A stretch of 64,000 nt of DNA from Pseudomonas vlassakiae (lineage in GTDB: Bacteria; Pseudomonadota; Gammaproteobacteria; Pseudomonadales; Pseudomonadaceae): NCBI RefSeq assembly GCF_014269035.2, contig NZ_JABWRP020000014.1:1-64000 (forward strand), read 5' to 3'. Below are positions 1-8,241 of this stretch, one piece after another. The first letter of the stretch is position 1. Each line of letters begins with the position of its first letter. The notes under the pieces were generated by a model, which saw only the letters and a program-made list of their open reading frames with translations, was not told the DNA's origin and did no database searches. Both the position numbers and the translations under genes were made by a program.

Positions 1-36
1 TGATATGTCGTCGCCGAACCTGGCTGCTTCGAACAT
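1..36 (-). CDS. prePAAR-type T6SS effector, N-terminal 12 codons only
   Basis: An ATG at 36-34 on the minus strand opens a frame reading MFEAARFGDDIS, which runs off the window. The stop codon of the upstream DUF1795 gene is five bases away, and an AGGAG ribosome-binding site lies just before the ATG. The residues AAR-x2-D fit the start of the prePAAR motif (AARxxDxxxH). That motif precedes transmembrane segments and a PAAR domain in T6SS effectors, often Rhs proteins. The histidine would be the very next codon outside the window. Placement directly after an Eag-type chaperone gene supports this reading. The toxic domain cannot be seen, so the activity is unknown. The call rests on 12 residues plus context. 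Confidence 0.6.
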   Translation of the reverse strand, partial: MFEAARFGDDIS

Positions 37-41
37 GAGGG

Positions 42-509
42 TTACTCCTGTTCGCCGGGCTCGGCGCTGTTCACGACCGGGTTGCGGGGCGTAAAGCTGG
101 CCAGCAGATTGTCCCAGTCCTGATTCTGTTGGGCGCTGAAATCGGCCTGGGCGGTCGTGGAGAAAATCAGGGCACGGCCGGGGCTGATGATGAAAGCAGC
201 CTGGCGCTGGTACAGCGGACGGCCCTGGTTCATGTAGTAAGCATCTATCTGGATGCCGGCGATCGGGGCGCTAGCCGATAGCGAGACCGCCTTGTTGCCC
301 ATGCGGGTGTAACCACGCAACCTGGCGGTGAGCATCTTCACCTGGCGGTCGACGTAAGCCTGCAGCGTCTCGTCAGGAAGCAAAGTGTCACGCGAGATGG
401 TGATGCTCAGCGGTGCCGGGACACTGGCACCCAGAACGAACATGTTGACCGTGCGGTCCTCGAAACCTGCCGGCAGCGCAATGCCGCCTTCCTGCAACTC
501 GTAATCCAT
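42..509 (-). CDS. DUF1795/DcrB-family T6SS chaperone (Eag type)
   Basis: This 155-residue protein (MDYELQEGG...) has the DUF1795 pattern: a short N-terminal strand region, the 'LPxGFEDRTVNMFVLG' stretch near residues 10-30, a central 'YVDRQVKML' helix and a 'GRALIFSTTAQADFS' strand region before the C-terminus. In T6SS loci this family (Eag chaperones) binds and shields the N-terminal membrane helices of prePAAR/Rhs effectors before loading on VgrG. That matches the prePAAR reading frame starting six bases downstream. I chose the ATG at 509 because the upstream extension (17 codons) does not look like this family. It lies in the vgrG operon. The family assignment is firm; the client assignment is inferred from adjacency. 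Confidence 0.8.
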   Translation of the reverse strand: MDYELQEGGIALPAGFEDRTVNMFVLGASVPAPLSITISRDTLLPDETLQAYVDRQVKMLTARLRGYTRMGNKAVSLSASAPIAGIQIDAYYMNQGRPLYQRQAAFIISPGRALIFSTTAQADFSAQQNQDWDNLLASFTPRNPVVNSAEPGEQE

Positions 510-540
510 GCGATGAAAATTCCTGATAACTAAATTGGGG

Positions 541-1131
541 TCAGCGCAGCGCCAAGCCATCGAGCATGTGGTCGAATTCAGCCAGCCACTGGCTCAGCCC
601 AGGCGTGGTCGGGTCGATGACGGTGGAGAGATCCAGCCACTGCGGCAGTCGTTCGCCTTCCACAGGCACCAGTGCCCCCACCAGTCGCCCGTGGCGGGGT
701 TCGTGCCCATTTTGAAAGTGAAAATCCAGTACCTTGGCCGGGCTGCCCGCCAAGTGACAATCACGCTGACGGATGACCCGCAGGTTTGGATTCAAGGCGC
801 GTAGTGCCTTGATCGCCTCGTCGAAGAGTTGCTCGAGCGTCTGCCCGCCTCGCGCGTCGCGACGACGGATGTTCAATGTCACTGATGCGCCTTCATGCTC
901 GAGCGTGGTCTGGATTTCCCGGAAGTGAAAGCCCAGCGGAAGCTGCAGCGTGAAGCCTGCGAAGGTGAAACAGCTCGGGGCTGATGGCTTCACAGTCGAT
1001 ACCGCTACAGGTTCCGGCTCGGGTAGCGGCTCGGGCACCGAGGCTTCCTCTGCCAGCTTTGCCAGTCGTGCCTGCTCTTCCAGCGCTTCGCGTCGGGCGG
1101 AGAGACGGTCGTAGATCGAAGGCTTGTACAT
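541..1131 (-). CDS. Second DUF1795-like protein with proline/glutamate-rich N-terminal arm
   Basis: The protein has 196 residues. Residues 1-30 are a charged helix (MYKPSIYDRLSARREALEEQ...), and about 30-50 form a P/E-rich linker. From about residue 55 a DUF1795-like domain follows, recognisable by 'FTLQLPLGFHFREIQ', a central helix 'LEQLFDEAIKALRALNP' and a late 'DLSTVID' strand. I chose the ATG at 1131, with GAGG ten bases upstream, over a longer frame that begins inside vgrG. It sits between vgrG (10 bases upstream) and the Eag-type gene, so it probably helps load the VgrG or the prePAAR effector. Its sequence is clearly different from its neighbour, so it is not a recent duplicate. It could be an adaptor rather than a chaperone. 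Confidence 0.6.
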   Translation of the reverse strand: MYKPSIYDRLSARREALEEQARLAKLAEEASVPEPLPEPEPVAVSTVKPSAPSCFTFAGFTLQLPLGFHFREIQTTLEHEGASVTLNIRRRDARGGQTLEQLFDEAIKALRALNPNLRVIRQRDCHLAGSPAKVLDFHFQNGHEPRHGRLVGALVPVEGERLPQWLDLSTVIDPTTPGLSQWLAEFDHMLDGLALR

Positions 1132-1141
1132 GAACCTCGCC

Positions 1142-2998
1142 TCAGTCGTTGATCCGTACCGCTGCACCGGTAATCTTGGTGGTATCGGTACTGGTGGTGA
1201 CAATGGCCTTGCCTTTGATCTCGATACCTTCGGGGGTAAGCGTGATGCTGCTCTCACCTACCTGAAGGATGATGTGTTCCTTGGCCGACACCTGGATGAA
1301 CTGGTTGTCGACTTGCAAGGTGTATGACCCCTCGGTCACCTGCACCACCGTGTCTTTCTTGACGACCTCGGTATGGGTGCCACCCACCGTGATCGAGCGG
1401 TTGTTCCCCACATCATGGGTCTCATCCACCTCGATCTCGGTATCCATGTTGCGCTCGGCGTGCATGATGATCTGCTCGGCGCCGGCCTTGTCCTCGAAGC
1501 GGAAGAAGTTGGCGGTACCGCCATCACCCTTCATCGAGCGGGTCAGGAAACCACTCTGGGTCTTGTTCGCCGGCAGCGACCACGGCGGCGTATTGGTGCT
1601 GTTGTACAGACTGCCCATGATCAGCGGGCGGTCCGGGTTGCCGTCGAGGAACACCACCACGACCTCGTCGCCTACGCGCGGGATCTGAATGCTGCCGAAG
1701 CCACCGCTGGCACCGGATTGGGCCACGCGTACCCAACAGGAGCTGTGGTCGTTGTACTTGCCATTGCGGTCCCAGTGGAACTGGATCTTCACCCGGCCCA
1801 GTTCATCCGTGAAAATTTCCTCACCCGGCGGGCCGACGATGATGGCGGTCTGCGGGCCGGCGATGGTCGGCCTGGGCGTACTCAGCTGTGGGCGGAACGG
1901 GATCTTCTTGCGCACGCAACTGAACGTATTGAAGTAGCTGGCCTGCTGGCCCGAGAGGTAGTTGTTGTGGCCTTCGCTTTCCACGCTCATGAGCAGAAAC
2001 TGACGGTCTTCGGCAGGCCCCTGGTCGTGCACATAGTGCTGCAGCAATTCGAACGTGTAGCCGGGGCGCATGGCACGGCAGTTACTGGCGCCCTCGAACT
2101 TCTTGCCACGCAACTCCAGCGCCTCGATACGCAGGCGCAGCAGGGTTTCGCCTTCGTCGTAGGTGCCGTGGGTGTACTGGCCGGGGAAGTCGTAGATTTC
2201 GAAGTTTTCCACGTCGCCCTGTTTGTTCACGCTGTTCATCGCCACCGGCAAACGGTTGTTGGGCTGGCGGTAGTCGAAGGTCTGCGTCGACATCTTGCCG
2301 GACTGCAGCTGGCGGTTGCCGCTCCACTGGGTGATGGAGTCGGCGGTCTCGGTGACCGAAGCGCTATGGAAGCGGATCTGCGGCTGCTCGGGGATGTCCA
2401 ACAGCGTGCTGGAGTCATCGCAGATGATCATGGTGTGGCCTTCGGCGGTGTGCTCGAAGTAGTAGAACATCCCCTCTTCCTCCAGCAGGCGCTGGACGAA
2501 GTTGAAGTCGGTTTCGCGGTACTGGGTGATGTAGGTGTAGCGCTTTTGCGGGCGGGTCAGGCGGAATTCGTGGCGTGAGAACGCCGGGCACAGGGCGAAC
2601 ACTTCGGTGACCACTTCCTCGACCGTGTTGCCCTGGAAAATCCGCGTGTCGAAGCGGTTCTTGAGCATCGAGAACCATGGGTTGAGGGTAGCGGTGTAAC
2701 GCGCCATGCCACCGTCGCTGCCGATGCTGGCAAAGCGCGTTAGGTAACCGGTAATGTAGCGCGGGCCACCTTCGGCCAGCTCGATCTCGATGCTGACGTG
2801 CTGGCCCATCATCGACTTCAGCGGCACGCCAGAATCTTCGCAGACCAGCAGCAGTTCGTAGTTGAACGCCCGCGACAGGCCCTCGACGCCCTTGAAGGTT
2901 TCCAGCAGCAGTTCCTGCTCGGGGTTGGCCAGGTTGTGGAACTTGAACAGGCGGCGGTTCTGCGGCGACAGCAGCGCGGAGGCCAGGTCCATGATCAT
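1142..2998 (-). CDS. vgrG: VgrG/TssI spike protein of the type VI secretion system
   Basis: This 618-residue trimeric spike protein caps the Hcp tube and carries effectors out of the cell. The N-terminal half has the gp27-like VgrG pattern ('RLFKFHNLANPEQELLLETFKGVEGLSRAFNYEL' region, 'YRETDFNFVQRLLEEEGMFYYFEH' region). A gp5 OB-fold follows around residues 430-500 ('SCWVRVAQSGASGGFGSIQ', 'PRVGDEVVV'). A short-period beta-helix needle follows ('VGNNRSITVGGTHTEVV...'). There is no extra C-terminal effector domain. The start at 2998 is chosen for the AAGGAG seven bases upstream; longer alternatives begin in non-coding DNA. Two DUF1795-type genes and a prePAAR gene follow in the same direction, making this an effector-loading operon divergent from the effector at 3713. 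Confidence 0.95.
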   Translation of the reverse strand: MIMDLASALLSPQNRRLFKFHNLANPEQELLLETFKGVEGLSRAFNYELLLVCEDSGVPLKSMMGQHVSIEIELAEGGPRYITGYLTRFASIGSDGGMARYTATLNPWFSMLKNRFDTRIFQGNTVEEVVTEVFALCPAFSRHEFRLTRPQKRYTYITQYRETDFNFVQRLLEEEGMFYYFEHTAEGHTMIICDDSSTLLDIPEQPQIRFHSASVTETADSITQWSGNRQLQSGKMSTQTFDYRQPNNRLPVAMNSVNKQGDVENFEIYDFPGQYTHGTYDEGETLLRLRIEALELRGKKFEGASNCRAMRPGYTFELLQHYVHDQGPAEDRQFLLMSVESEGHNNYLSGQQASYFNTFSCVRKKIPFRPQLSTPRPTIAGPQTAIIVGPPGEEIFTDELGRVKIQFHWDRNGKYNDHSSCWVRVAQSGASGGFGSIQIPRVGDEVVVVFLDGNPDRPLIMGSLYNSTNTPPWSLPANKTQSGFLTRSMKGDGGTANFFRFEDKAGAEQIIMHAERNMDTEIEVDETHDVGNNRSITVGGTHTEVVKKDTVVQVTEGSYTLQVDNQFIQVSAKEHIILQVGESSITLTPEGIEIKGKAIVTTSTDTTKITGAAVRIND

Positions 2999-3712
2999 GC
3001 GAAATCTCCTTGAAAACACGGCCAGCACGCTAATGCGATGCTCAGCTACAACTCTGATCTTGCGGGTGTAATCGGCATGCACGCATCGCGCGCGTGCCCT
3101 GCGGAATCATGCGACTGCCGGCATGACGGAAAGTGCCATCATGCCTTGAACTTAATGCGACCTGGTTCACATTACCGAATGCCAGGCAGGCAGAAGCGCC
3201 CAAAAGGAGACACCGGCAAATGATGCCCTGTCAACCTATTGCAAGCCTTGAAACGCTGAGCTTAGAGCCCTGCAAAGCGATATCACATCGCCACCTTTTG
3301 AAATTGTCACTGTCGTGCCAAAGCGCTACTGGCCATCGCCGAATGGCCGTGACAGAAGGTTTGCCAAGCAGTGATCAAAGCCAATACCTGACCACGCCAA
3401 TTCGAGCTGTCCGCTAGCTTTTAGGTCCACGGCGCTGGCGGAGAAAAATGTTTCATAACGTGGACTGGTTCAAATTTTTGGTCATTCATGGATTCTGGCA
3501 AATGGCTAGCGTAGGCATTGGCTGTACTGGCACTTGCGGCAAGCGAACAGCCATGATTCGGGTGACGATGCTTAATTGCCATCATTGCCGGATACCCCTG
3601 TGATGAGAACAATGAATGCTCCGCCGGATCTTCACATCAATCTTGAGGTCTGACGCGACATGCTGCGCTCGCCGCCGAAGCGCCGCCCACCTCCATGGAC
3701 AGTGAAGCGAAA
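2999..3712. other. Divergent intergenic region between vgrG and the glycine-zipper effector
   Basis: About 710 bases separate the divergent starts. Short frames exist on both strands (for example 3221-3417 plus and 3421-3612 minus), but their residue composition does not look coding. One of them follows a good AAGGAG. The region should hold the promoters for vgrG and for the effector. I see no convincing paired -35/-10. A TGGCA-N8-AGC string at 3496-3510 has the correct -24/-12 spacing but a poor -12 element. Confidence 0.4.
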
Positions 3713-5137
3713 ATGGATCTTTTGACCAACATTCCCAGTTGGGGAGACATCGAGCGCAATCTCGAGCAGAAATTCAGTGAGCTCAACCAGAGCGTCGACA
3801 GCGGCCTGAACAGCGCCCACGAAGCCTGGGACGGGTTCGGCCGCCGAGTGAGCAATGGCGCCAATCAGGCCTATGGCTACCTGGGTGGCCAGCGCATCGA
3901 CAACGTACGCCAGGCCATGGCCCTGTCCTACCCGATCATCCAGAGCAACCTCAAGCGTAAGTGGTCATCCATCGGCATCGAGCAGATCCTGCCGGTACTG
4001 CTGCAACTGGTCAAAGAAGTATCGATGATCCTCGGTGGCAGCGTGGCGGTTGGCTCGCTCGCCGGTGGCGTGGCCGGGGCGTTCGCCTTTGGCGTTGGCG
4101 CGGCGCCGGGCGCGGTGGCCGGCGCCGGCATCGGCCTGCAGGTCGGCAACCTGATCCTCATGGGCCTGGGGCTGTCCGCCATCGCCGAGTACTTCTACCA
4201 AGGCCTGCCGGCCTGTTTGTCGACACTTCAGCAAGGCATGGCCACGGCCTGGTTTGCCGAGGATGGCCTCAAGCCCGCTGGCCTGGACCCAACCGGCGGC
4301 TCGTCGGCGCAAGCCCAGGAGCGCGTCGAGCGCGCCGCGCGCCAACTGGCCCGCGGTCAGGAGCAACTGGTGTTGCTACTGCTGACGGCCATTGTCACCT
4401 ACCTGACCCGGGGACAGATGAAGGCGGGTATTTTGAGGAATATGGAAACACCCGCTATACGCAGTGCCCGGCTGCAGGCGGAAATGTCCAACAAGCAACT
4501 GGCCGCCTGGCTGGCAAAAAACGAGCAACAGCTGCTGGCGCATCCTGAGCTTCAAGCACGCGGCGCTACACCACTCAAGCGTGCAGAGCCTGAACCACCA
4601 CCTGCCAACGAACGCTCTCGCGAGTCATTGCAGAAGGCAGCCGAGCCATCTAAACCCAAATACAAACCAGGGTTCACCGAACAGGATATTCTTGCGATCG
4701 CCAAAGGCGAAAGGCCCGACCCTGTTACTTACCTAGACCCAGATTATGTCGCGCAACACTTGGCCCAATTCGAAAATGGTGCCTCACGCTTCATGACCCA
4801 GACAAACCTTGAGAAATACGGCATCGCACAGAGAGATGGTACATCGTTCATCATGCCAGGCCACGAAGCAACCGAACTACTAGCCAAGACAGCAGGTGAC
4901 AAGCGCGCCTTGGAGCAAGCCCTTGGCTTGCCTGAGAATTTCCTTGATACCAATGCACTGGTCCGGGTAGACATTCCTGATCCGAAGCAGTTGAATCTGC
5001 GGATTCCATCAGGAAATGAAGCCGGTGCTAACGAATTCTGGATCCCTGGTGGCAAGCTGCCTGACGGCAACAGCGAGGCCGTCATAGACGCGGCGGGTAT
5101 TGCCGCCGAGATGTTCAATACCGCCCCCCTTTTTTGA
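3713..5137 (+). CDS. Putative T6SS effector: glycine-zipper (DUF6861-like) N-terminus with variable C-terminal toxin domain
   Basis: The protein has 474 residues. The N-terminus (MDLLTNIPSWGDIE...) leads into helical sequence. Around residues 105-160 comes a Gly/Ala-rich hydrophobic zone with repeated GG/GAxxG spacing (glycine zipper), typical of a membrane-inserting translocation region of the DUF6861 kind. A second hydrophobic helix (about 220-235) and a P/E-rich linker (about 283-315) follow, then a soluble C-terminal domain of about 150 residues ending 'GANEFWIPGGKLPDG...'. That architecture, and the tiny gene 9 bases downstream, fit a polymorphic toxin with its immunity gene. I do not recognise the catalytic fold. 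Base composition drops noticeably in the last third, as expected for a swapped toxin tip. The ATG at 3713 matches the family-like start; 3695 is possible. Confidence 0.6.
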   Translation: MDLLTNIPSWGDIERNLEQKFSELNQSVDSGLNSAHEAWDGFGRRVSNGANQAYGYLGGQRIDNVRQAMALSYPIIQSNLKRKWSSIGIEQILPVLLQLVKEVSMILGGSVAVGSLAGGVAGAFAFGVGAAPGAVAGAGIGLQVGNLILMGLGLSAIAEYFYQGLPACLSTLQQGMATAWFAEDGLKPAGLDPTGGSSAQAQERVERAARQLARGQEQLVLLLLTAIVTYLTRGQMKAGILRNMETPAIRSARLQAEMSNKQLAAWLAKNEQQLLAHPELQARGATPLKRAEPEPPPANERSRESLQKAAEPSKPKYKPGFTEQDILAIAKGERPDPVTYLDPDYVAQHLAQFENGASRFMTQTNLEKYGIAQRDGTSFIMPGHEATELLAKTAGDKRALEQALGLPENFLDTNALVRVDIPDPKQLNLRIPSGNEAGANEFWIPGGKLPDGNSEAVIDAAGIAAEMFNTAPLF

Positions 5138-5146
5138 AGACCCCCT

Positions 5147-5410
5147 ATGAAATTCAAAGATCTTTTCATCAGTCGTCAGCACATGTACTCCATCGGCATC
5201 GAAGAAGACGCTGGCCAGTACTACGTTTCGTTCCCCGTCAGCAACGGCATGGTTGACTACGAAGAGTATTACGCCATCGCTCCAGCTACGTTTGATGCCT
5301 TCATGGATGACCCTGATGCGGCTCTGGCTTTCGTCATCAAATGCCGTAAAAGACAACTCGATGAATTACTGATCATCAAGCCGGGAAAAAATCGGGGCAC
5401 GGCCATCTAG
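5147..5410 (+). CDS. Putative cognate immunity protein
   Basis: This small soluble protein (87 residues, MKFKDLFISRQHMYSIGIEE...) is acidic in its middle (YEEYY, DDPDA) and basic at the C-terminus. It has no signal peptide or membrane segment. It starts nine bases after the stop of the putative effector gene and is surely co-transcribed with it. Size, position and charge are those of a cytoplasmic immunity protein that binds the toxin tip. If so, the toxin acts in the cytoplasm. I do not recognise a named family, so the role is inferred from gene order. Confidence 0.55.
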   Translation: MKFKDLFISRQHMYSIGIEEDAGQYYVSFPVSNGMVDYEEYYAIAPATFDAFMDDPDAALAFVIKCRKRQLDELLIIKPGKNRGTAI

Positions 5411-5571
5411 CGCCACACAGATAGATGCTGACGAAATTCGACACTGAATATTTGCTCTACCAACAAATTAGGTGACGCCATTTCACGCTGCTGTAAATAT
5501 GATGCAGCCCCAAACACCCAATCGCGGTGCCTGGTCGATGCGATTGGCACCCTCCCCAATGAGGGCTGACC

Positions 5572-5889
5572 ATGAACACCGAAACACTCAAAGACAAATC
5601 ATTGAAGCTGCGCCTGATCATCGACAGCCTGAAGGCGCAAGACCCTGTCGCGATGAAGCTGAGCGTCGAACTGGAGCCACTGCTGCAAGCCGCAGACCAG
5701 GAACGCATCCGCACCCCGATGGAGTGGCGCGAAATCCCTGGACGCTACCTGCTCACCGAAGAAGGGCTGCAGCAGTATGCCGATCTCGAGCACGCTTTCG
5801 CCGAGTTCCGCATCGAGTTGACGCGAGGCGAGTCACCTACCCTGCGCAAGCTCAAGGCGCGCATGGGGGAGGAGTCTTCGCAGGGATGA
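5572..5889 (+). CDS. Small helical protein of unknown function in the effector/immunity region
   Basis: The 105-residue predicted soluble, mostly helical protein begins MNTETLKDKSLKLRL and has a central 'WREIPGRYLLTEEGLQQYADLE' segment. A GAGGG lies eight bases before the ATG. It is separated by 160 bases from the immunity gene and followed 40 bases later by a broken DUF1240-like gene. I do not recognise a family. Its position suggests either an accessory of an effector pair or an orphan immunity gene. Codon use looks like the chromosome (GC-rich third positions), so it is probably a real, maintained gene. Confidence 0.55.
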   Translation: MNTETLKDKSLKLRLIIDSLKAQDPVAMKLSVELEPLLQAADQERIRTPMEWREIPGRYLLTEEGLQQYADLEHAFAEFRIELTRGESPTLRKLKARMGEESSQG

Positions 5890-5928
5890 TGGACAGGCAA
5901 CCTTGTCCTCCCTTTCAAGGCGAACCCC

Positions 5929-6238
5929 ATGACCTCAGCTAGCAACGAAACTGGATCAAAGTCCCGTATATGGCTTTTGGCTTGCTCATGGCCCGCCTGT
6001 CATGCTCGCTTATCTCGTTGCCAGTGCTTTTGCGATATATACAGGCAAACGATACGCGTCACACAACAAGTCCGTGCTCGGAAAACTCCAGATCGCAATA
6101 TTGAAAGCCTCTGACTACTCATTAATTGCGGTCGCACCTCTCGTAGCCATTCTCACCGCGGTAGCGCTCAACAAACTCGCCTGTACGAGTTGCCCCAACT
6201 CATTAAATTTGAATCGGCCTGGCAAACCTATTGGATAA
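5929..6238 (+). pseudogene. Frame-broken remnant of a DUF1240-like membrane protein
   Basis: An ATG at 5929 opens a frame (MTSASNETGSK...) that becomes nonsense after about 25 codons. The meaningful sequence continues in another frame from about 6002 (MLAYLVASAFAIYTGKR...) to the TAA at 6238. The second part aligns by eye with the C-terminal half of the intact protein at 7586-8134. Shared features are a 'TG(K/Q)(R/K)' after a hydrophobic helix, a short basic linker, then a helix containing 'VAP' and a late 'SCP'. The gene has therefore lost its reading frame, and probably the end of its C-terminal domain, and looks like a decayed duplicate. A sequencing error at the shift point is the alternative. 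Local DNA is visibly more AT-rich. Confidence 0.55.
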
Positions 6239-6367
6239 GTTAACCGGGCTTTTGCTTTGTCCTTGACAGCTATAAAAAACAGGTGGCCCTGCAAAAATTT
6301 AGAGAGCAAGCAGTTATGCATCAACATGGATGAATAAGCAGGGCCCGCCAGCGCAGCACAATACTCC

Positions 6368-7069
6368 TTACTCGCCGTTCGTTCTGACAGCAAAAAGCCT
6401 CCCCAGCCACGAAGCGGAGCGCTGGGCTCTAATAGCGTCTACATCCCTGAAGGTGTATCGACAATTCTTTTTTGCCTCACGTGCCTTCAAGGCCCTCAAA
6501 GCCCAAATTTTGTCGCGATTGTAGAAAACCATGAACAAAGCCATGAACACGAAGAAGTAGATCAACCCGATCATCGGCACATCATGAGATTTCATCAGTG
6601 GGTAGATCAAACTGCTCAGCCCCGCACCCAGCCCGGCGTGCCACCACCTGACCGGCTGCGGAGGCTCGATGGACTCTACACGAAGCCCCTCAAAGTTAAG
6701 CACGTTGGTTTTGCCAGGCCAGACGCAAACCAGGCCATATGCCAACACTGTAAGAACCACAGGGGAAAGGCAAAGCGCAGTTGAAGAAAAACTGCCTAGC
6801 TTCATCGTTTTGTAGCTGATGGCCATCATTAACAGGGCAGCGAACAACGGAGCGATAGAGAGATTAGAGAAGAGCCGCAGATTAGCATAGACAACGAAGC
6901 GTTCAGTTCGGAAGGCGCATTCAATGCACCACACGCTCATCGCAACCACCGCAAGGGCTGACGGGATTATAAAAAATGGCGGACTAACGCCAATCATCAT
7001 GACCGCTATCATTACCACCAGCAGCCATGCCGACCAAATTTTTGCAAAAAATCGCTCAACGGTAAACAT
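6368..7069 (-). CDS. Polytopic membrane protein of unknown function
   Basis: The protein has 233 residues (MFTVERFFAKIWSAW...) and about six hydrophobic segments: roughly residues 10-45 as a pair, 70-90, 98-118 and 150-190 as a pair. It ends in a basic, Arg-rich cytoplasmic tail. It is encoded opposite to its neighbours in a more AT-rich stretch between two DUF1240-like sequences. I do not recognise a family. Membrane immunity proteins against periplasm- or membrane-acting effectors often look like this, but there is no cognate toxin next to it. The ATG at 7069 was preferred over a TTG at 7108. Confidence 0.5.
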   Translation of the reverse strand: MFTVERFFAKIWSAWLLVVMIAVMMIGVSPPFFIIPSALAVVAMSVWCIECAFRTERFVVYANLRLFSNLSIAPLFAALLMMAISYKTMKLGSFSSTALCLSPVVLTVLAYGLVCVWPGKTNVLNFEGLRVESIEPPQPVRWWHAGLGAGLSSLIYPLMKSHDVPMIGLIYFFVFMALFMVFYNRDKIWALRALKAREAKKNCRYTFRDVDAIRAQRSASWLGRLFAVRTNGE

Positions 7070-7188
7070 GAGTTCAATCCATTTGAACAATCGGACGCAT
7101 TGCGCCAATCGTGCCTAACCTGCGCGGCTCGAACAGAGTGCGCATCCCTCATTCAGAAATTTTCACTCTCGTTCGTGAGTAAGTTCAT

Positions 7189-7461
7189 CTAGCTCATGAC
7201 CCGGCATCTCAAGTTCAAACAGTCGGCTAGCCAATTCACGAATGTGTTGCGACCATACGCGCGGCCCACCGCCTGCTCAGGTGACAAAGTGCAGGGTCTG
7301 TCGCTCAACCAGGCGGGCTTGATACGCGGCAGCCTGAGGGCATCGGGCTTCAACGTGTAGTCCATGCGCTGTTGCAACTGCGGCGACCACACGGGCAGCA
7401 GGTCGACGTAGCGCTGGGCGTACTCGCTCAGGGTTGCATCAGGGCTTCTCAGATCGATCAT
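7189..7461 (-). CDS. Small hypothetical protein
   Basis: The 90-residue soluble protein starts [22 protein letters not shown] chose the start at 7461 because AAGGA lies six bases before it; an ATG at 7494 has no ribosome-binding site. The middle contains a Pro/Arg-rich segment, and the C-terminus has three cysteines in all. No signal or membrane segment is seen and I recognise no family. It is a single-gene unit on the minus strand within the effector/immunity region and may be a piece of a formerly longer gene. Confidence 0.4.
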   Translation of the reverse strand: MIDLRSPDATLSEYAQRYVDLLPVWSPQLQQRMDYTLKPDALRLPRIKPAWLSDRPCTLSPEQAVGRAYGRNTFVNWLADCLNLRCRVMS

Positions 7462-7585
7462 GCTCATTCCTTGCTTTGGGTTGCGCTCATCCATGCGAAC
7501 ATTCTGCTAAACCTGCTGCACGCTGGCAACGACCCGTCCAGACAGCAGCAAAGACCAGACCGATGCAAGGAACGCTGAGGCTACC

Positions 7586-8134
7586 GTGAAGAATCATGCC
7601 GAACTCCATATAAGATCTCCGATCCTTTTCAAACTGGCGGGCATTGGCCTGGCCCTCTGCCTGCTCGCTGTGGGGGCACTTGGCGTCTACGTGCTCTGGA
7701 CTGACATCGTCCCGCTTTACGGTCGCATCCACCGGAATGCACCGGTCTTGGAAACGCCCGTCAAATCATTCTTCGTTGTCGCGGCAATACCGTTCGCACC
7801 GGTCATGGCCCTGGGCTGCTTGATCGCAGCCTGGACTGGCCAAAAATTCGACCCGCCCAAAAAGTCCCGGCTCAACGCGCTCCAACTGCGCTCGTTGCAA
7901 TTGACGGTTGCACTCATGGTCGTAGCGCCTGTCATTATCGCGCTGACCACTGCCACACTCTCCGCCAAGGGCTACTGGTCGTGCCCCAAGCTGCGCATCT
8001 CGGGTTCAGGATGGCAAATGTTCTGGGTGAACGATGAGCGCATGTGCTTCACACCAGGCAGCTACATCAACGATAACTGGCCATGCAAGATCGTGGGCAA
8101 GCAGAACATCTGCATCCAGGTGGATGGCCGCTAG
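7586..8134 (+). CDS. DUF1240-like inner-membrane protein, candidate orphan immunity protein
   Basis: The protein has 182 residues with three clear membrane helices (about 16-38, 60-83 and 108-128). An extracytoplasmic C-terminal domain with three cysteines follows ('YWSCPK', 'ERMCF', 'WPCKI', 'NICIQV'), suggesting disulfide bonds in the periplasm. This layout matches the DUF1240 group of small membrane proteins often found beside contact-dependent toxin genes. The start is a GTG at 7586 with GAGG five bases upstream. The decayed relative at 5929-6238 shows the family was duplicated here. No cognate toxin is adjacent, so it may protect against effectors of other strains. Confidence 0.5.
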   Translation: MKNHAELHIRSPILFKLAGIGLALCLLAVGALGVYVLWTDIVPLYGRIHRNAPVLETPVKSFFVVAAIPFAPVMALGCLIAAWTGQKFDPPKKSRLNALQLRSLQLTVALMVVAPVIIALTTATLSAKGYWSCPKLRISGSGWQMFWVNDERMCFTPGSYINDNWPCKIVGKQNICIQVDGR

Positions 8135-8241
8135 CTGCTTAACTCCCAGGCGCTTCCCAGCATGAAATTCAACGACACCTACACCAGCCCCGAGCACCGC
8201 TTTTCGCTAGGTGCCGCCGCCGCGAGCTTGCCCCTGCCCTG

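Noticed and set aside
3221-3417. A 65-residue frame with a good AAGGAG ten bases upstream in the vgrG/effector gap
   Set aside because: Composition and lack of any pattern do not look coding, and the gap is better explained as a divergent promoter region. A ribosome-binding-like string alone is not enough.
3496-3510. TGGCAAATGGCTAGC, possible sigma-54 promoter for the effector
   Set aside because: GG and GC have the right spacing, but the -12 box is TAGC and two positions of the -24 box deviate. It was too weak to list as a promoter.
3525-3540. TGGCACTTGCGGCAAG, apparent sigma-54 -24 box
   Set aside because: The -12 GC is two bases too close to the -24 GG, so the element cannot work as an RpoN site.
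3421-3612. A 63-residue minus-strand frame in the same gap
   Set aside because: No ribosome-binding site, no recognisable sequence, and it sits in a likely regulatory region.
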